Shown here: positions 24,693 to 35,711 of the stretch, in pieces
Numbering within the stretch: position 1 is the first letter of the stretch
Layout of the letters: every line of letters starts with the position of its first letter
Assembly (NCBI RefSeq): GCF_001722335.1
Contig: NZ_MIHA01000025.1
Location: 1-64,000, forward strand
DNA from: Mycolicibacterium flavescens
GTDB taxonomy: Bacteria; Actinomycetota; Actinomycetes; Mycobacteriales; Mycobacteriaceae
Reading direction: 5' to 3'
Length of the DNA: 64,000 bases
The notes under the pieces: model-generated
Databases searched by the model: none
Seen by the model: only the letters and a program-made list of their open reading frames with translations
Told to the model about the DNA's origin: nothing
Position numbers and translations under genes: made by a program

Positions 24693-27600
24693 GTGGTCGC
24701 ACAAGCCGGGGTCGGGTCAAACCATAAGACCGCGCGGCTGATCGCCATCGTCGCGGGACTGCTGGGCGCGCTGCTGGCCGTCGCGGTCCCGCTGTTGCCC
24801 GTCACGCAGACCACCGCCGAGCTGAACTGGCCGCAGAACGGCCTGCTGGAAAGCGTCGACGCCCCGCTGATCGGCTACGTCGCGACCGATCTGGAGATCA
24901 GCATTCCGTGCAGCGCGGCCGCACCGCTGGCCGCACCGGACACCCGCGGGCGCACCGTGCTGCTCTCCACGGTGCCCAAGCAGGCGCCCAAGGCCGTCGA
25001 CCGCGGCCTGCTGATCGAGCGGGTCAACAACGACCTGCTGGTCATCGTGCGCAACACCCCGGTGATCAGCGCACCGCTGGCCGAGGTGCTCAGCCCGCAG
25101 TGCGAGCGGCTCACGTTCACCGCCCACGCCGACAAGGTGACCGGCGAGTTCGTCGGGCTGACCCAGGGCGCCGACGACCCGGAGCCCGGGCAACCGCTGC
25201 GCGGCGAGCGCGGCGGCTACGACTTCCGGCCGCAGATCGTCGGCGTGTTCACCGACCTGTCCGGGCGCGCGCCGCCGGGCCTGGAGTTCTCGGCCACCCT
25301 CGACTCCCGCTACAGCACCTCGCCCACGCTGCTCAAGACGCTCGCGATGATCATCGGGGTGGCGATGACGGTCGTCGCGCTGGGCGCCCTGCACGTGCTC
25401 GACACCGCCGACGGCCGCCGCGTCAAGCGGTTCCTGCCGCCGCGCTGGTGGACGCTGCGCCCGCTGGACGGGGTGGTCACCGCGGTGCTGGTGTGGTGGC
25501 ACTTCGTCGGCGCCAACACCGCCGACGACGGCTACATCCTGACCATGGCCCGGGTCTCCGAGCAGGCCGGCTACATGGCCAACTACTACCGCTGGTTCGG
25601 CACCCCGGAGGCGCCGTTCGGCTGGTACTACGACCTGCTGGCGCTGTGGGCGCACGTCAGCACCCACAGCGTGTGGATGCGGCTGCCCACCCTGCTGATG
25701 GCGTTGACGTGCTGGTGGCTGATCAGCCGCGAGGTGATCCCGAGGCTGGGGCACGCGGTCAAGACCACCCCGGCGGCGGCGTGGACGGCGGCCGGTCTGT
25801 TCCTGGCGTTCTGGCTGCCGCTGAACAACGGGCTGCGGCCCGAGCCGATCATCGCGCTGGGCATCCTGCTGACCTGGTGCTCGGTGGAGCGCGGCGTGGC
25901 CACCAGCCGGCTGCTGCCGGTGGCGATCGCGGTCATCATCGGCGCGCTGACGCTGTTCTCCGGCCCGACCGGAATCGCCGCCGTCGGGGCGCTGCTTGTC
26001 GCCGTCGGACCACTGAAAACCATTGTGGCCGCGCATGTCTCGCGATTCGGCTACCTGGCGCTGCTGGCGCCGATCCTGGCCGCGTCGACCGTGACGATCA
26101 TCCTGATCTTCCGCGACCAGACGCTGGCCGCCGAACTGCAGGCCAGCGGATTCAAGTCCGCCGTCGGCCCGAGCCTGAGCTGGTTCGACGAGCACATCCG
26201 CTACGAGCGGCTGTTCACGCTGAGCCCCGACGGCTCGGTGGCGCGGCGCTTCGCGGTGCTGACACTGCTGCTGGCGCTGGCGGCCGCGGTCGCGATGGCG
26301 TTGCGCAAGTTCAAGATTCCGGGTACCGCGCTGGGCCCCAGCCGCCGCATCGTCGGCATCACCGTGATCTCGTTTTTGGCGATGATGTTCACCCCCACCA
26401 AGTGGACCCACCACTTCGGGGTGTTCGCCGGGCTGGCCGGTTCGCTGGGCGCGCTGGCTGCCGTAGCGGTCACCGCGGCCGCGATGCGCTCGCGCCGCAA
26501 CCGGTCGGTGTTCGCCGCCACCGTGCTGTTCACCATGGCGCTGTCGTTCGCCACCGTCAACGGCTGGTGGTACGTCTCCAACTTCGGTGTGCCGTGGTCG
26601 AATGCCATGCCGGAGTGGAAGTTCGGCTTCTCGACGATCCTGCTGGGCCTGACGGTCCTGACGCTGCTGGCCGCCGCCTGGTTCCACTTCTCCGGACGCG
26701 ACGTCTCACCGCCCGGCCCGCCGCGGCGCTGGCAGCGGATCGTGCAGGCGCCGCTGGCCGTCGCCACCTGGCTGGTGGTGACCTTCGAGGTGGTGTCGCT
26801 GACCGTGGCGATGATCGGCCAGTACCCGGCCTGGAGTGTGGGCCGCTCCAACCTCGAGGCGCTCACCGGGAAGACCTGCGGTATGGCCGAAGACGTTCTG
26901 GTCGAACAGGACCCGAACGTCGGCATGCTCGTCCCGGTCGACACACCCGTCGGCGAGGCCCTCGGCGCGGGCGTCGCACAGGGCTTCGGGCCCAACGGGA
27001 TTCCCGCCGACGTCTCCGCCGATCAGACCGTCAGCGGAGAGGGCACGTCGACCAACTTCGCCGACACCGACAACAACGACGAGGACCAGGCCGGCAACGG
27101 CGGCACCGAGGGCGGCACCACCGCCGGCGCCGGGGTCAACGGCTCCCGGGCCCGACTGCCATACAACCTCGACCCGCGCACCACCCCGGTGATGGGCAGT
27201 TGGCGGGCCGGCACCCAGCAGCCCGCGCAGTTGCGGTCGGCCTGGTACCGGCTGCCCGCCGACCGGGACGCGGCCGGTCCGCTGCTCGTCGTCTCCGCGG
27301 CCGGCCGGTTCGACTCCGGTGAGGTGGTCCTGCAGTGGGCCACCGACGAACAGGCCGCGGCCGACGAACCCGGCGGCGGCCTCGGGTTCGGCGACGTCGG
27401 CGCCTCACCGGCCTGGCGCAACCTGCGCGCGCCGCTGGCGGCGATCCCCGGCGAGGCCACCCAGGTCCGGCTGGTCGCCACCGACGACGACCTCGACCCG
27501 CAGCACTGGATCGCGATCACCCCGCCGCGCATCCCCGACCTGCGCACCCTGCAGGACGTCGTCGGCTCCGAGGACCCGGTGTTCCTGGACTGGCTGGTCG

Positions 27601-27923
27601 GCCTGGCGTTCCCGTGCCAGCGGCCCTACGGGCACCAGAACGGCGTCATCGAGGTGCCGAAGTGGCGGATCCTGCCCGACCGGTTCGGCGCCGAGGCGAA
27701 CTCGCCGGTGATGGACTACCTCGGCGGCGGGCCGCTGGGCATCACCGAACTGCTGGTGCGCGCGACGACGGTGTCGACCTATCTCAAGGACGACTGGTTC
27801 CGCGACTGGGGTTCGCTGCAGCAGCTCACCCCGTGGTACCCCGACGCCACCGCGGCCCGTCTGGACCTGGGCACCGCGACCCGCAGCGGGCTGTGGAGCC
27901 CGGCGCCGCTGCGGCTGTCCTGA
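24693..27923 (+). CDS. embC: Arabinosyltransferase EmbC
   Basis: A 1076-residue GT-C enzyme matching Rv3793. EmbC polymerises the arabinan of lipoarabinomannan. A first transmembrane helix (LIAIVAGLLGALLAVAVPLL) leads to a periplasmic jelly-roll domain; the catalytic DD motif is in GANTADDGYILTMARVSEQ, followed by YYRWFGTPEAPFGWYYD and further helices. The C-terminal carbohydrate-binding region ends with KDDWFRDWGSLQQL. A Gly/Asn/Asp/Thr-rich insertion lies before GVNGSRARLPYNLDP. Start GTG 24693. Ethambutol targets this family. Confidence 0.95.
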   Translation: MVAQAGVGSNHKTARLIAIVAGLLGALLAVAVPLLPVTQTTAELNWPQNGLLESVDAPLIGYVATDLEISIPCSAAAPLAAPDTRGRTVLLSTVPKQAPKAVDRGLLIERVNNDLLVIVRNTPVISAPLAEVLSPQCERLTFTAHADKVTGEFVGLTQGADDPEPGQPLRGERGGYDFRPQIVGVFTDLSGRAPPGLEFSATLDSRYSTSPTLLKTLAMIIGVAMTVVALGALHVLDTADGRRVKRFLPPRWWTLRPLDGVVTAVLVWWHFVGANTADDGYILTMARVSEQAGYMANYYRWFGTPEAPFGWYYDLLALWAHVSTHSVWMRLPTLLMALTCWWLISREVIPRLGHAVKTTPAAAWTAAGLFLAFWLPLNNGLRPEPIIALGILLTWCSVERGVATSRLLPVAIAVIIGALTLFSGPTGIAAVGALLVAVGPLKTIVAAHVSRFGYLALLAPILAASTVTIILIFRDQTLAAELQASGFKSAVGPSLSWFDEHIRYERLFTLSPDGSVARRFAVLTLLLALAAAVAMALRKFKIPGTALGPSRRIVGITVISFLAMMFTPTKWTHHFGVFAGLAGSLGALAAVAVTAAAMRSRRNRSVFAATVLFTMALSFATVNGWWYVSNFGVPWSNAMPEWKFGFSTILLGLTVLTLLAAAWFHFSGRDVSPPGPPRRWQRIVQAPLAVATWLVVTFEVVSLTVAMIGQYPAWSVGRSNLEALTGKTCGMAEDVLVEQDPNVGMLVPVDTPVGEALGAGVAQGFGPNGIPADVSADQTVSGEGTSTNFADTDNNDEDQAGNGGTEGGTTAGAGVNGSRARLPYNLDPRTTPVMGSWRAGTQQPAQLRSAWYRLPADRDAAGPLLVVSAAGRFDSGEVVLQWATDEQAAADEPGGGLGFGDVGASPAWRNLRAPLAAIPGEATQVRLVATDDDLDPQHWIAITPPRIPDLRTLQDVVGSEDPVFLDWLVGLAFPCQRPYGHQNGVIEVPKWRILPDRFGAEANSPVMDYLGGGPLGITELLVRATTVSTYLKDDWFRDWGSLQQLTPWYPDATAARLDLGTATRSGLWSPAPLRLS

Positions 27924-27987
27924 CCGGTCCGGCCGCTTTGCGACACCGGCACGGTCCCGCGTGGCGGGCGCACTCATCGGCGTCGCC

Positions 27988-27993
27988 TACCAT
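27988..27993 (+). promoter_or_regulatory. -10 element in the embC-embA intergenic promoter
   Basis: TACCAT lies eight bases before the embA GTG at 28002, in the 78-base embC-embA gap. The equivalent M. tuberculosis region is a known promoter where ethambutol-resistance mutations occur. A near-leaderless transcript is predicted. Confidence 0.55.
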
Positions 27994-28001
27994 CGACCCT
28001 C

Positions 28002-31000
28002 GTGCCGAGCGACGAGGATGAGCGGACCCGCCGGGTCGCCCGACTGATCGCCGTCGTCGCGGGCCTCGCCGGTGTGCTGCTGTGCGGGCTGGTCCCGCTG
28101 CTGCCGGTCCAGCAGACCACCGCGACGATCCTGTGGCCCCAGGCGCCGAATGAGGACGGCTTCGTCACCGACATCACGGCGCCGCTGGTGTCCGGCGCCC
28201 CGCAAGCGCTCGACGTGTCGATCCCGTGCCAGGCGGTGGCCACGCTGCCCGAAGACGGCGGACTGGTGCTGTCGACGGTGCCGCCGGGCGGGATCGACGC
28301 CACCCGCAACGGACTGTTCGTGCGGGCCACCTCCGACGTCGTGGTGGTGGCCTTCCGCGACTCGGTGGCCGCCGTCGCACCGAGGCCGGCCGTCGAATCG
28401 GGCGCCTGCAGCACGCTGCACGTATGGGCCGACCCGGGAGCGGTCGGCGCCGACTTCATCGGCATCCCCGGCGCCGTCGGCACCCTGGCCCCGGAGAAGA
28501 AGCCGCAGGTGGCGGGCGTCTTCACCGACCTGCGGGTCGCCCCGCAGGACGGACTGTCGGCGCGTATCGACGTCGACACCCGGTTCATCACCTCACCGAC
28601 GACGCTCAAGCTCGCGGCGATGGTGCTCGGCGTGCTGTGCGTGCTGGCGTCGGTGGTGGCGCTCGCGCTGATCGACCGCGCCGCGGGCCGGCGGGCACCC
28701 CGGGCGGGACGGCGCTGGTGGCGCGTCGGCTTCTGGCACTGGGCGGCCGACATCGGCGTCGTCGGCACGCTGGGCCTGTGGCACATGATCGGCGCGCTGT
28801 CCTCGGACGACGGGTACAACCTGACCATCGCGCGGGTGTCGGCCGACGCCGGCTACACCGCCAACTACTACCGCTTCTTCGGCGCCACCGAGGCCCCGTT
28901 CGACTGGTACCAGTCGGTGCTCTCGGCGCTGGCGTCGGTGAGCACCGCCAGCGTCTGGATGCGCCTGCCCGCCACGGCCGCTGCAATCGGCGCGTGGCTG
29001 ATCGTGAGCCGCTGCGTGCTGCCGCGCCTCGGCGGCCGGCTGGCGGCCAACCGGGTGACCGTGTGGACCGGCGCGGCGGTGTTCCTGGCGGCGTGGCTGC
29101 CGTTCAACAACGGCCTGCGTCCGGAGCCGCTGATCGCGTTCGGAGCGGTCGCGGTGTGGGTGCTGGTCGAGAACGCCGTCGCCACCCGGCGGGTGTGGCC
29201 GGCGGCGGTGGCCGTCGTGGTGGCGGTGTTCGCGGTGACGCTGGCGCCCCAGGGCCTGATCGCGGTGGCCCCGCTGCTGGTCGGGGCCCGCGCGATCGTG
29301 GGCACCATCCGGGCGCGGCGCCCGGTCGACGGGGTGCTGGCCCCGGTGGCCGCGCTGCTGGCGTCGCTGTCGGTGATCTTCGTGGTCGTGTTCCGCGACC
29401 AGACCCTGGCGACCGTCGCCGAGTCGGCGCGCATCAAGTACGTGGTGGGCCCGACGATCGCCTGGTACCAGGACTTCCTGCGCTACTACTTCCTGACCGT
29501 CGAGGACAGCGTCGACTCGTCGCTGACCCGGCGGTTCGCGGTGCTGGTGCTGATGCTGTGCCTGTTCGGCATGCTGGCCGTGCTGCTGCGCCGCGGCGGG
29601 GTCGCCGGCATGGCCCGCGGGCCGGTGTGGCGGCTGATCGGGTCTACGGCCGTCGGCCTGCTGCTGCTGACGTTCACCCCGACCAAGTGGGCGGTGCAGT
29701 TCGGCGCGTTCGCCGGGCTGGCCGGCGCGCTGGGCGCGGTGACGGCGTTCGCGTTCGCGCGGGTCGGTCTGCACAGCCGCCGCAACCTCGCGCTGTACGT
29801 GACCGCGCTGCTGTTCGTGCTGGCCTGGGCGACATCGGGGATCAACGGCTGGTTCTACGTCGGCAACTACGGGGTGCCGTGGTTCGACAAGCAGCCCGTG
29901 ATCGCCGGTATCCCGGTGACCGGCATCTTCCTGGTGCTGGCCATCGCATCGGGGCTGCTCGCGGGCTGGCTGCACTTCCGGATCGACTACGCCGGGCACA
30001 CCCAGGTCGCCGACACCCGGCGCAACCGGGTGCTGGCGTCGACACCGCTTCTGGTGGTGGCGACGATCATGGTGGTGCTCGAGGTCGGCTCGATGGCCAA
30101 GGGCGCCGTGCAGCGCTACCCCGTCTACACCACCGCCAAGGCGAACGTGTCGGCGCTGAGATCGGGGCTTTCCGAGGCCAGCTGCGCCATGGCCGACGAC
30201 GTGCTCGTCGAACCCGACACCAATGCCGGTCTGCTGCAACCCGTTCCGGGTCAACGGTTCGGCGAGTACGGCCCGCTCGGCGGGGAGGACCCGGTCGGCT
30301 TCACCCCCAACGGCGTCAGCGACACCCTCGAACCGCCCGAGCCGGTCACCGCCAACCCGGGCACCGTGAACTCCGACGGCTCACCCAACGAGCCGAACGT
30401 CGGGATCGGTTTCGCCGCGGGCACCGGAGGCGGATACGGCCCGGAGGGGGTCAACGGGTCGCGGGTGTTCCTGCCGTTCGGCCTTGACCCGCAACGTGTT
30501 CCGGTGATGGGCAGCTACGACGAGAATACCGTCGCCGCCCAGGTCACCTCCGCGTGGTACCAGCTGCCGCCCCGCACCCCGGACCGGCCGCTGGTGACCG
30601 TCGCGGCGGCGGGGGCGATCTGGTTCTACGAGGAAGACGGCTCGTTCAACTACGGGCAGTCGCTGAAACTGCAGTGGGGCGTGCGCGGTCCCGACGGCGG
30701 CTACACGCCGCTGGCCGAGGTGCAACCGATCGACATCGGTCCCGGCCCGCAGAAGGCCTGGCGCAACCTGCGTTTCCCGCTCGAATGGGCCCCGCCGGAG
30801 GCAAACGTCGCCCGCATCGTCGCCGACGACCCGAACCTGTCGGAGGACCAGTGGTTCGCATTCACCCCGCCGCGGGTGCCGGTGCTGCAGACCGCCCAGG
30901 AGTTCCTCGGGTCGCAGACCCCGGTGCTGATGGACATCGCGACCGCCGCGAACTTCCCGTGCCAGCGGCCGTTCGCCGAACGCCTCGGCGTCGCCGAACT

Positions 31001-31280
31001 GCCCGAGTACCGCATCCTTCCGAATCTCAAGCAGGTGGTCGTGTCGTCGAACCAGTGGCAATCGGCCCAGGACGGAGGTCCGTTCCTGTTCATCCAGGCG
31101 CTGCTGCGGACCGCGACCGTGCCGACGTATCTGCGCGGCGACTGGTACCGCGACTGGGGTTCGATCGAACGCTATGACCGGGTGGTGCCCGCCTCGCAGG
31201 CGCCCGACGCGGTGATCGAGCAGGGCACGGCGCGGGTGTTCGGGTGGAGCCGCAACGGACCGATCCGGGCGCTGCCATGA
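28002..31280 (+). CDS. embA: Arabinosyltransferase EmbA
   Basis: A 1092-residue GT-C enzyme matching Rv3794. EmbA acts with EmbB to build the branched terminal arabinan of arabinogalactan. The layout follows EmbC: first helix [21 protein letters not shown]-terminal jelly roll, catalytic DD in [34 protein letters not shown], multiple helices, then a C-terminal carbohydrate-binding domain ([20 protein letters not shown] through [14 protein letters not shown]). GTG 28002 is the start. Its stop overlaps the embB ATG (ATGA), which suits their known complex. Confidence 0.95.
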   Translation: MPSDEDERTRRVARLIAVVAGLAGVLLCGLVPLLPVQQTTATILWPQAPNEDGFVTDITAPLVSGAPQALDVSIPCQAVATLPEDGGLVLSTVPPGGIDATRNGLFVRATSDVVVVAFRDSVAAVAPRPAVESGACSTLHVWADPGAVGADFIGIPGAVGTLAPEKKPQVAGVFTDLRVAPQDGLSARIDVDTRFITSPTTLKLAAMVLGVLCVLASVVALALIDRAAGRRAPRAGRRWWRVGFWHWAADIGVVGTLGLWHMIGALSSDDGYNLTIARVSADAGYTANYYRFFGATEAPFDWYQSVLSALASVSTASVWMRLPATAAAIGAWLIVSRCVLPRLGGRLAANRVTVWTGAAVFLAAWLPFNNGLRPEPLIAFGAVAVWVLVENAVATRRVWPAAVAVVVAVFAVTLAPQGLIAVAPLLVGARAIVGTIRARRPVDGVLAPVAALLASLSVIFVVVFRDQTLATVAESARIKYVVGPTIAWYQDFLRYYFLTVEDSVDSSLTRRFAVLVLMLCLFGMLAVLLRRGGVAGMARGPVWRLIGSTAVGLLLLTFTPTKWAVQFGAFAGLAGALGAVTAFAFARVGLHSRRNLALYVTALLFVLAWATSGINGWFYVGNYGVPWFDKQPVIAGIPVTGIFLVLAIASGLLAGWLHFRIDYAGHTQVADTRRNRVLASTPLLVVATIMVVLEVGSMAKGAVQRYPVYTTAKANVSALRSGLSEASCAMADDVLVEPDTNAGLLQPVPGQRFGEYGPLGGEDPVGFTPNGVSDTLEPPEPVTANPGTVNSDGSPNEPNVGIGFAAGTGGGYGPEGVNGSRVFLPFGLDPQRVPVMGSYDENTVAAQVTSAWYQLPPRTPDRPLVTVAAAGAIWFYEEDGSFNYGQSLKLQWGVRGPDGGYTPLAEVQPIDIGPGPQKAWRNLRFPLEWAPPEANVARIVADDPNLSEDQWFAFTPPRVPVLQTAQEFLGSQTPVLMDIATAANFPCQRPFAERLGVAELPEYRILPNLKQVVVSSNQWQSAQDGGPFLFIQALLRTATVPTYLRGDWYRDWGSIERYDRVVPASQAPDAVIEQGTARVFGWSRNGPIRALP

Positions 31281-34200
31281 CCGTGACCACCGACTCCCGC
31301 CGCGACGACGTGCGGATCGCCCGCTGGGTGGCCACGATCGCCGGCCTGCTCGGGTTCCTGCTGTCGGTCGCGACCCCGCTGCTGCCGGTCGAACAGACCA
31401 CCGCGACGCTGAACTGGCCGCAGAACGGGCGGCTCGACAACGTCACCGCCCCGCTGATCAGCCAGACGCCGGTGACGATGTCGGTGACCGTGCCGTGCGA
31501 GGTGGTCCGGTCGATGCCGCCGCGCGGCGGGCTGATCCTGGGCACCGCACCCAAAGACGGCAAACAGGCTGCGCTGCAGGCGCTTTTCGTCACCGTCGGG
31601 CCGGAGCGCGTCGACATCACCGACCGCAATGTGGTGGTGGCCAGCGTGCCGCGCGCGCGGGTCGCGGGACCCGAGTGTGAACGCATCGAGATCACCTCGT
31701 CCGAAGACGGCACGTTCGCGACGTTCGTCGGGCTGACCAAAGCCGACGGCTCACCGCAGTACAGCGGCTTCCCGGACCCGAACCTGCGCCCGACGATCGT
31801 CGGGGTCTTCACCGACCTGACCGGGCCCGCGCCGCCGGGGCTGAGCCTGTCCGCGGACATCGACACCCGGTTCACCACCGAGCCGACCCCGCTCAAGCTG
31901 GCGGCGATGCTGCTGGCGATCCTGTCCACGGCGATCGCGCTGTTGGCGCTGTGGCGGCTGGACCGGATGGACGGGCGGCGGATGCGCCGGTGGATCCCGC
32001 AGCGGTGGCGCACCTTCACGTCGACCGACGTCGCGGTGATCGGCGGGTTCGCGGTCTGGCACGTCATCGGGGCGAACTCATCGGACGACGGCTACATCCT
32101 CGGCATGGCCCGGGTCGCCGGGCACGCCGGGTACATGTCGAACTACTTCCGGTGGTTCGGCAGCCCGGAAGACCCGTTCGGCTGGTACTACAACGTGCTG
32201 GCGATGATGACCAGCGTCAGCGACTCCAGCATCTGGATGCGCCTGCCCGACCTGATCTGCGGAATCCTGTGCTGGCTGTTGCTGTCTCGCGAAGTGCTGC
32301 CGCGGCTGGGACCGGCGGTGGCGGCGAGCAGGCCCGCGCTGTGGGCGGCCGGCCTGGTGCTGCTGGCGGCGTGGATGCCGTTCAACAACGGGCTGCGCCC
32401 CGAGGGGCAGATCGCCACCGGAGCGCTGATCACCTACGTGCTGATCGAGCGGGCGATCACCTCGGGCCGGCTCACCCCCGCGGCGTTCGCGATCATCACC
32501 GCGGCGTTCACGCTGGGGATCCAGCCGACCGGGCTGATCGCGGTGGCCGCACTGGTGGCCGGCGGGCGTCCGCTGCTGCGAATCCTGGTGCGGCGCAGGC
32601 GCGTCGTCGGGGTGTGGCCGCTGCTGCTGCCGCTGCTGGCCGCGGGCACGGTGATCCTGCCCGTCGTCTTCGCCGACCAGACCATCGCAACGGTGTTGGA
32701 GGCCACCAGGATCCGCACCGACATCGGTCCGAACCAGGAGTGGTACACCGAGAACCTGCGCTACTACTACCTGATCCTGCCGACCGTCGACGGGTCGCTG
32801 TCGCGGCGGTTCGGATTCCTGATCACCGCGCTGTCGCTGTTCGTGTCGATGTTCATCATGCTGCGACGCGGCCGGGTGCCCGGAGTCGCGCGCGGGCCGG
32901 CGTGGCGGTTGATGGGCATCATCCTGGGCACCGTGTTCTTCCTGATGTTCACCCCGACGAAGTGGGTGCACCACTTCGGCCTGTTCGCCGCGGTGGGTGC
33001 GGCGATGGCGGCACTGGTGACGGTGCTGGCCTCGCCCGCGGTGCTCAAGTGGTCCCGCAACCGGATGGCGTTCCTGGCCGCGGTGCTGTTCGTGCTGGCG
33101 CTGTGCTTCGCCACCACCAACGGCTGGTGGTATGTCTCGAGCTTCGGTGTGCCGTTCAACAACGACATGCCCGCGATCGGCGGAATCACCGTCAGCACAG
33201 TCTTCTTCGTGTTGTTCGCGATCGCCGCGGTGTGGGCGACGTGGCTGCACTTCTCGTCGCGGGATCGCGGCGAGGGGCGCATCGCGCGAGCGTTGACGAC
33301 GGCGCCGGTGCCGGTCACGGCCGGGTTCATGGTGCTGGTGTTCGTCGGGTCGATGCTGATCGGCGTGGTGCGCCAGTACCCGACCTACTCGAACGGATGG
33401 GCCAACCTGCGGGCGTTCGCGGGCGGCTGCATGCTGGCCGACGACGTGCTCGTCGAACCCGACGCCAACGACGGCTTCATGACGCCGCTACCGGGCGACT
33501 ACGGGCCGCTGGGCCCGCTGGGTGGCGTCGACCCGGTCGGCTTCACCCCGAACGGTGTGCCGGAAAAGATTGTCGCCGAGGCGATCCGGATGAACCTGCC
33601 GATGCCGGGTACCGACTACGACTGGGACCAGCCGACCGAGCTGTCGCGGCCGGGGGTGAACGGTTCGACGGTGCCGCTGCCGTACGGCCTGGACCCGGCG
33701 CGGGTTCCGGTGGCGGGCAGCTATACCGAAGGGCCGCAACAGGAGAGCACGCTGGCGTCGGCGTGGTACGAGCTCCCGCCCGCCGACGACGCCCACCCGC
33801 TGGTGGTGGTGACCGCCGCGGGCACCATCACCGGCGACAGCGTGTTCAACGGGCGCACCGAGGGTCAGACCGTCGAACTGGAGTACGCGCGACGGGGTCC
33901 CGACGGGGCACTGTTACCGGGCGGCCGCCTGGTGCCCTACGACCTGGGTCCGATTCCGTCGTGGCGCAACCTGCGCTTCCCGCGTTCGGACATCCCGGCC
34001 GATGCGGTCGCGGTTCGCGTTGTGGCCGAGGATCGTTCGCTGACCCCCGGCGACTGGGTGGCGGTGACGCCGCCGCGGGTGCCGGAACTGCGTTCGGTGC
34101 AGGAGTACGTCGGTTCCGAACAGCCGGTCCTGATGGACTGGGCGGTCGGACTGGCCTTCCCGTGTCAGCAGCCCATGCTGCACGCCAACGGCGTCACCGA

Positions 34201-34483
34201 CGTGCCGAAGTTCCGCATCACGCCGGATTACAACGCCAAGCGCAAGGACACCGACACCTGGCAGGACGGGCTCAACGGCGGACTGCTGGGGATCTCCGAC
34301 CTGCTGCTGCGGGCGCACGTGATGGCGACGTACCTGTCGCAGGACTGGGGCCGTGACTGGGGCTCGCTGCGCCGGTTCGAGCCGACGCCGGACTCGCGGG
34401 ACGCGCAGCCGGCGGAGCTGGAGTTCGGCACGCAGACCCACAGCGGCCTGTACAGCCCGGGACACATCCGCATCAAGCCCTAG
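31277..34483 (+). CDS. embB: Arabinosyltransferase EmbB
   Basis: A 1068-residue GT-C enzyme matching Rv3795, partner of EmbA and main ethambutol target. The catalytic and resistance-determining region reads [18 protein letters not shown], with Asp270/Asp271 (equivalent to Asp299 region) and Met277 in the place of M. tuberculosis Met306. The following [20 protein letters not shown] is highly conserved. The usual susceptible residues are therefore present in this stretch. The C-terminal domain ends [18 protein letters not shown] 31277 overlaps the embA stop. Confidence 0.95.
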   Translation: MTVTTDSRRDDVRIARWVATIAGLLGFLLSVATPLLPVEQTTATLNWPQNGRLDNVTAPLISQTPVTMSVTVPCEVVRSMPPRGGLILGTAPKDGKQAALQALFVTVGPERVDITDRNVVVASVPRARVAGPECERIEITSSEDGTFATFVGLTKADGSPQYSGFPDPNLRPTIVGVFTDLTGPAPPGLSLSADIDTRFTTEPTPLKLAAMLLAILSTAIALLALWRLDRMDGRRMRRWIPQRWRTFTSTDVAVIGGFAVWHVIGANSSDDGYILGMARVAGHAGYMSNYFRWFGSPEDPFGWYYNVLAMMTSVSDSSIWMRLPDLICGILCWLLLSREVLPRLGPAVAASRPALWAAGLVLLAAWMPFNNGLRPEGQIATGALITYVLIERAITSGRLTPAAFAIITAAFTLGIQPTGLIAVAALVAGGRPLLRILVRRRRVVGVWPLLLPLLAAGTVILPVVFADQTIATVLEATRIRTDIGPNQEWYTENLRYYYLILPTVDGSLSRRFGFLITALSLFVSMFIMLRRGRVPGVARGPAWRLMGIILGTVFFLMFTPTKWVHHFGLFAAVGAAMAALVTVLASPAVLKWSRNRMAFLAAVLFVLALCFATTNGWWYVSSFGVPFNNDMPAIGGITVSTVFFVLFAIAAVWATWLHFSSRDRGEGRIARALTTAPVPVTAGFMVLVFVGSMLIGVVRQYPTYSNGWANLRAFAGGCMLADDVLVEPDANDGFMTPLPGDYGPLGPLGGVDPVGFTPNGVPEKIVAEAIRMNLPMPGTDYDWDQPTELSRPGVNGSTVPLPYGLDPARVPVAGSYTEGPQQESTLASAWYELPPADDAHPLVVVTAAGTITGDSVFNGRTEGQTVELEYARRGPDGALLPGGRLVPYDLGPIPSWRNLRFPRSDIPADAVAVRVVAEDRSLTPGDWVAVTPPRVPELRSVQEYVGSEQPVLMDWAVGLAFPCQQPMLHANGVTDVPKFRITPDYNAKRKDTDTWQDGLNGGLLGISDLLLRAHVMATYLSQDWGRDWGSLRRFEPTPDSRDAQPAELEFGTQTHSGLYSPGHIRIKP

Positions 34484-34559
34484 GGTGCACGCAGGCTCGC
34501 CGAACAGGGGGTACGAGGTATCGTCACGTCGGACTCGAACGGAAACGAGGTCGACCGTC

Positions 34560-35711
34560 TTGCTGGGTGTGCGCCGGTACATGCTGGTGGTGGCGGCTCT
34601 CTGGCTGCTGCTGCCCGTCGCACTGCTCACCTCGCCGCACGCCGTCGCCCAGTCCGAGCCGGAGCCGCCGTCTGACCCGCGGTCCATCTCCGTCGCCGTC
34701 CACCCGCTCGAACCGTTCGTCATGCCGACCGGCAGCGAGGGCCTGACCGGGTTCAGCATCGACGTGTGGGAGGAGATTGCCAAGCGGCTGAACTGGTCCA
34801 CCGAATACGTCGACACCCACGATGTGCGCGGACAGTTGGCCGCCGTCGCCGACGGCCGGGCCGAGGTGGCGGTCGGCGGCATCTCGCTGACGGCGGAGCG
34901 GGAACAGTCCTTCGACTTCACCCACCCCACGCTCGACGCCGGCCTGCAGATCATCGTGCCCGTGCACGACACCCGGCCCACCGTCCCCGGTCTCGGCGGG
35001 TACCTGGACCTCCTGCTGTCCCGCACGATGCTGATCTGGCTCAGCGCCGCCGTCGTCGTCAGCGTCGTGCCCGCCCACATCTTCTGGCTGGTCGAGCGGC
35101 GCAGCGCCGAACCGGTCGTCGCGCGCGCCTACTTCCCCGGCATCTTCCAGGCGTTCGGCTGGGGCATCGGGTCGCTGGTCGGCAAGAACAGCGCCTCGGC
35201 CACCCGGACGGTGACCAAGGCGCTGGCGGTGCTGTGGGGTTTCGCCGGCATCGTGTTCGTCGCGTACTACTCGGCCAACCTCAGCGCCACGTTGACCGTC
35301 GCCAAGCTCGACGCCAAGATCACCGGTCCGGCCGACCTGTACGACAAGCGGGTCGCCACCGTCACCGACACCACCGCCGCGGAGTTCCTGCGCGGCATGG
35401 GCATCGAGCACACCGAGACGCCGACCATCGAGGACTCCTACCACCTGCTGCGCGAAGAGGGTTACGACGCAGTGGTCTTCGACGCCCCCGTGCTGCGCTA
35501 CTACGTCGCCCACCGCGGCGAAGGCGTGGCCGTGATGGCCGGGCCCGTCTTCCACGAAGAGGACCAGGGATTCGTCACCCGGATCGACAGCCCGCTGCGA
35601 AAACCCATCAACCAGGCCCTGTTCCGGATGCACGAGGACGGCACCTACAACTTCATCAAGGAGAAGTGGTTCGGCGACGAGGTCGCGACCACCGCGGGCG
35701 ATCTGAACTAG
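34560..35711 (+). CDS. Ionotropic glutamate receptor-like channel (solute-binding domain with pore insert)
   Basis: A 383-residue protein with a signal sequence ([23 protein letters not shown]) and a family-3 solute-binding domain split by a channel module. Lobe 1 includes [15 protein letters not shown] and [19 protein letters not shown]. Then come TM1 ([21 protein letters not shown]), a pore loop [15 protein letters not shown]2 ([24 protein letters not shown]) and lobe 2 to the end. [12 protein letters not shown] resembles the SYTANLAAF gate motif of ionotropic glutamate receptors, and the layout matches bacterial GluR0; the TVGYG potassium filter is not present. TTG 34560 has GAGG at 9-base spacing; GTG 34569 and ATG 34581 are alternatives. 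Confidence 0.82.
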   Translation: MLGVRRYMLVVAALWLLLPVALLTSPHAVAQSEPEPPSDPRSISVAVHPLEPFVMPTGSEGLTGFSIDVWEEIAKRLNWSTEYVDTHDVRGQLAAVADGRAEVAVGGISLTAEREQSFDFTHPTLDAGLQIIVPVHDTRPTVPGLGGYLDLLLSRTMLIWLSAAVVVSVVPAHIFWLVERRSAEPVVARAYFPGIFQAFGWGIGSLVGKNSASATRTVTKALAVLWGFAGIVFVAYYSANLSATLTVAKLDAKITGPADLYDKRVATVTDTTAAEFLRGMGIEHTETPTIEDSYHLLREEGYDAVVFDAPVLRYYVAHRGEGVAVMAGPVFHEEDQGFVTRIDSPLRKPINQALFRMHEDGTYNFIKEKWFGDEVATTAGDLN

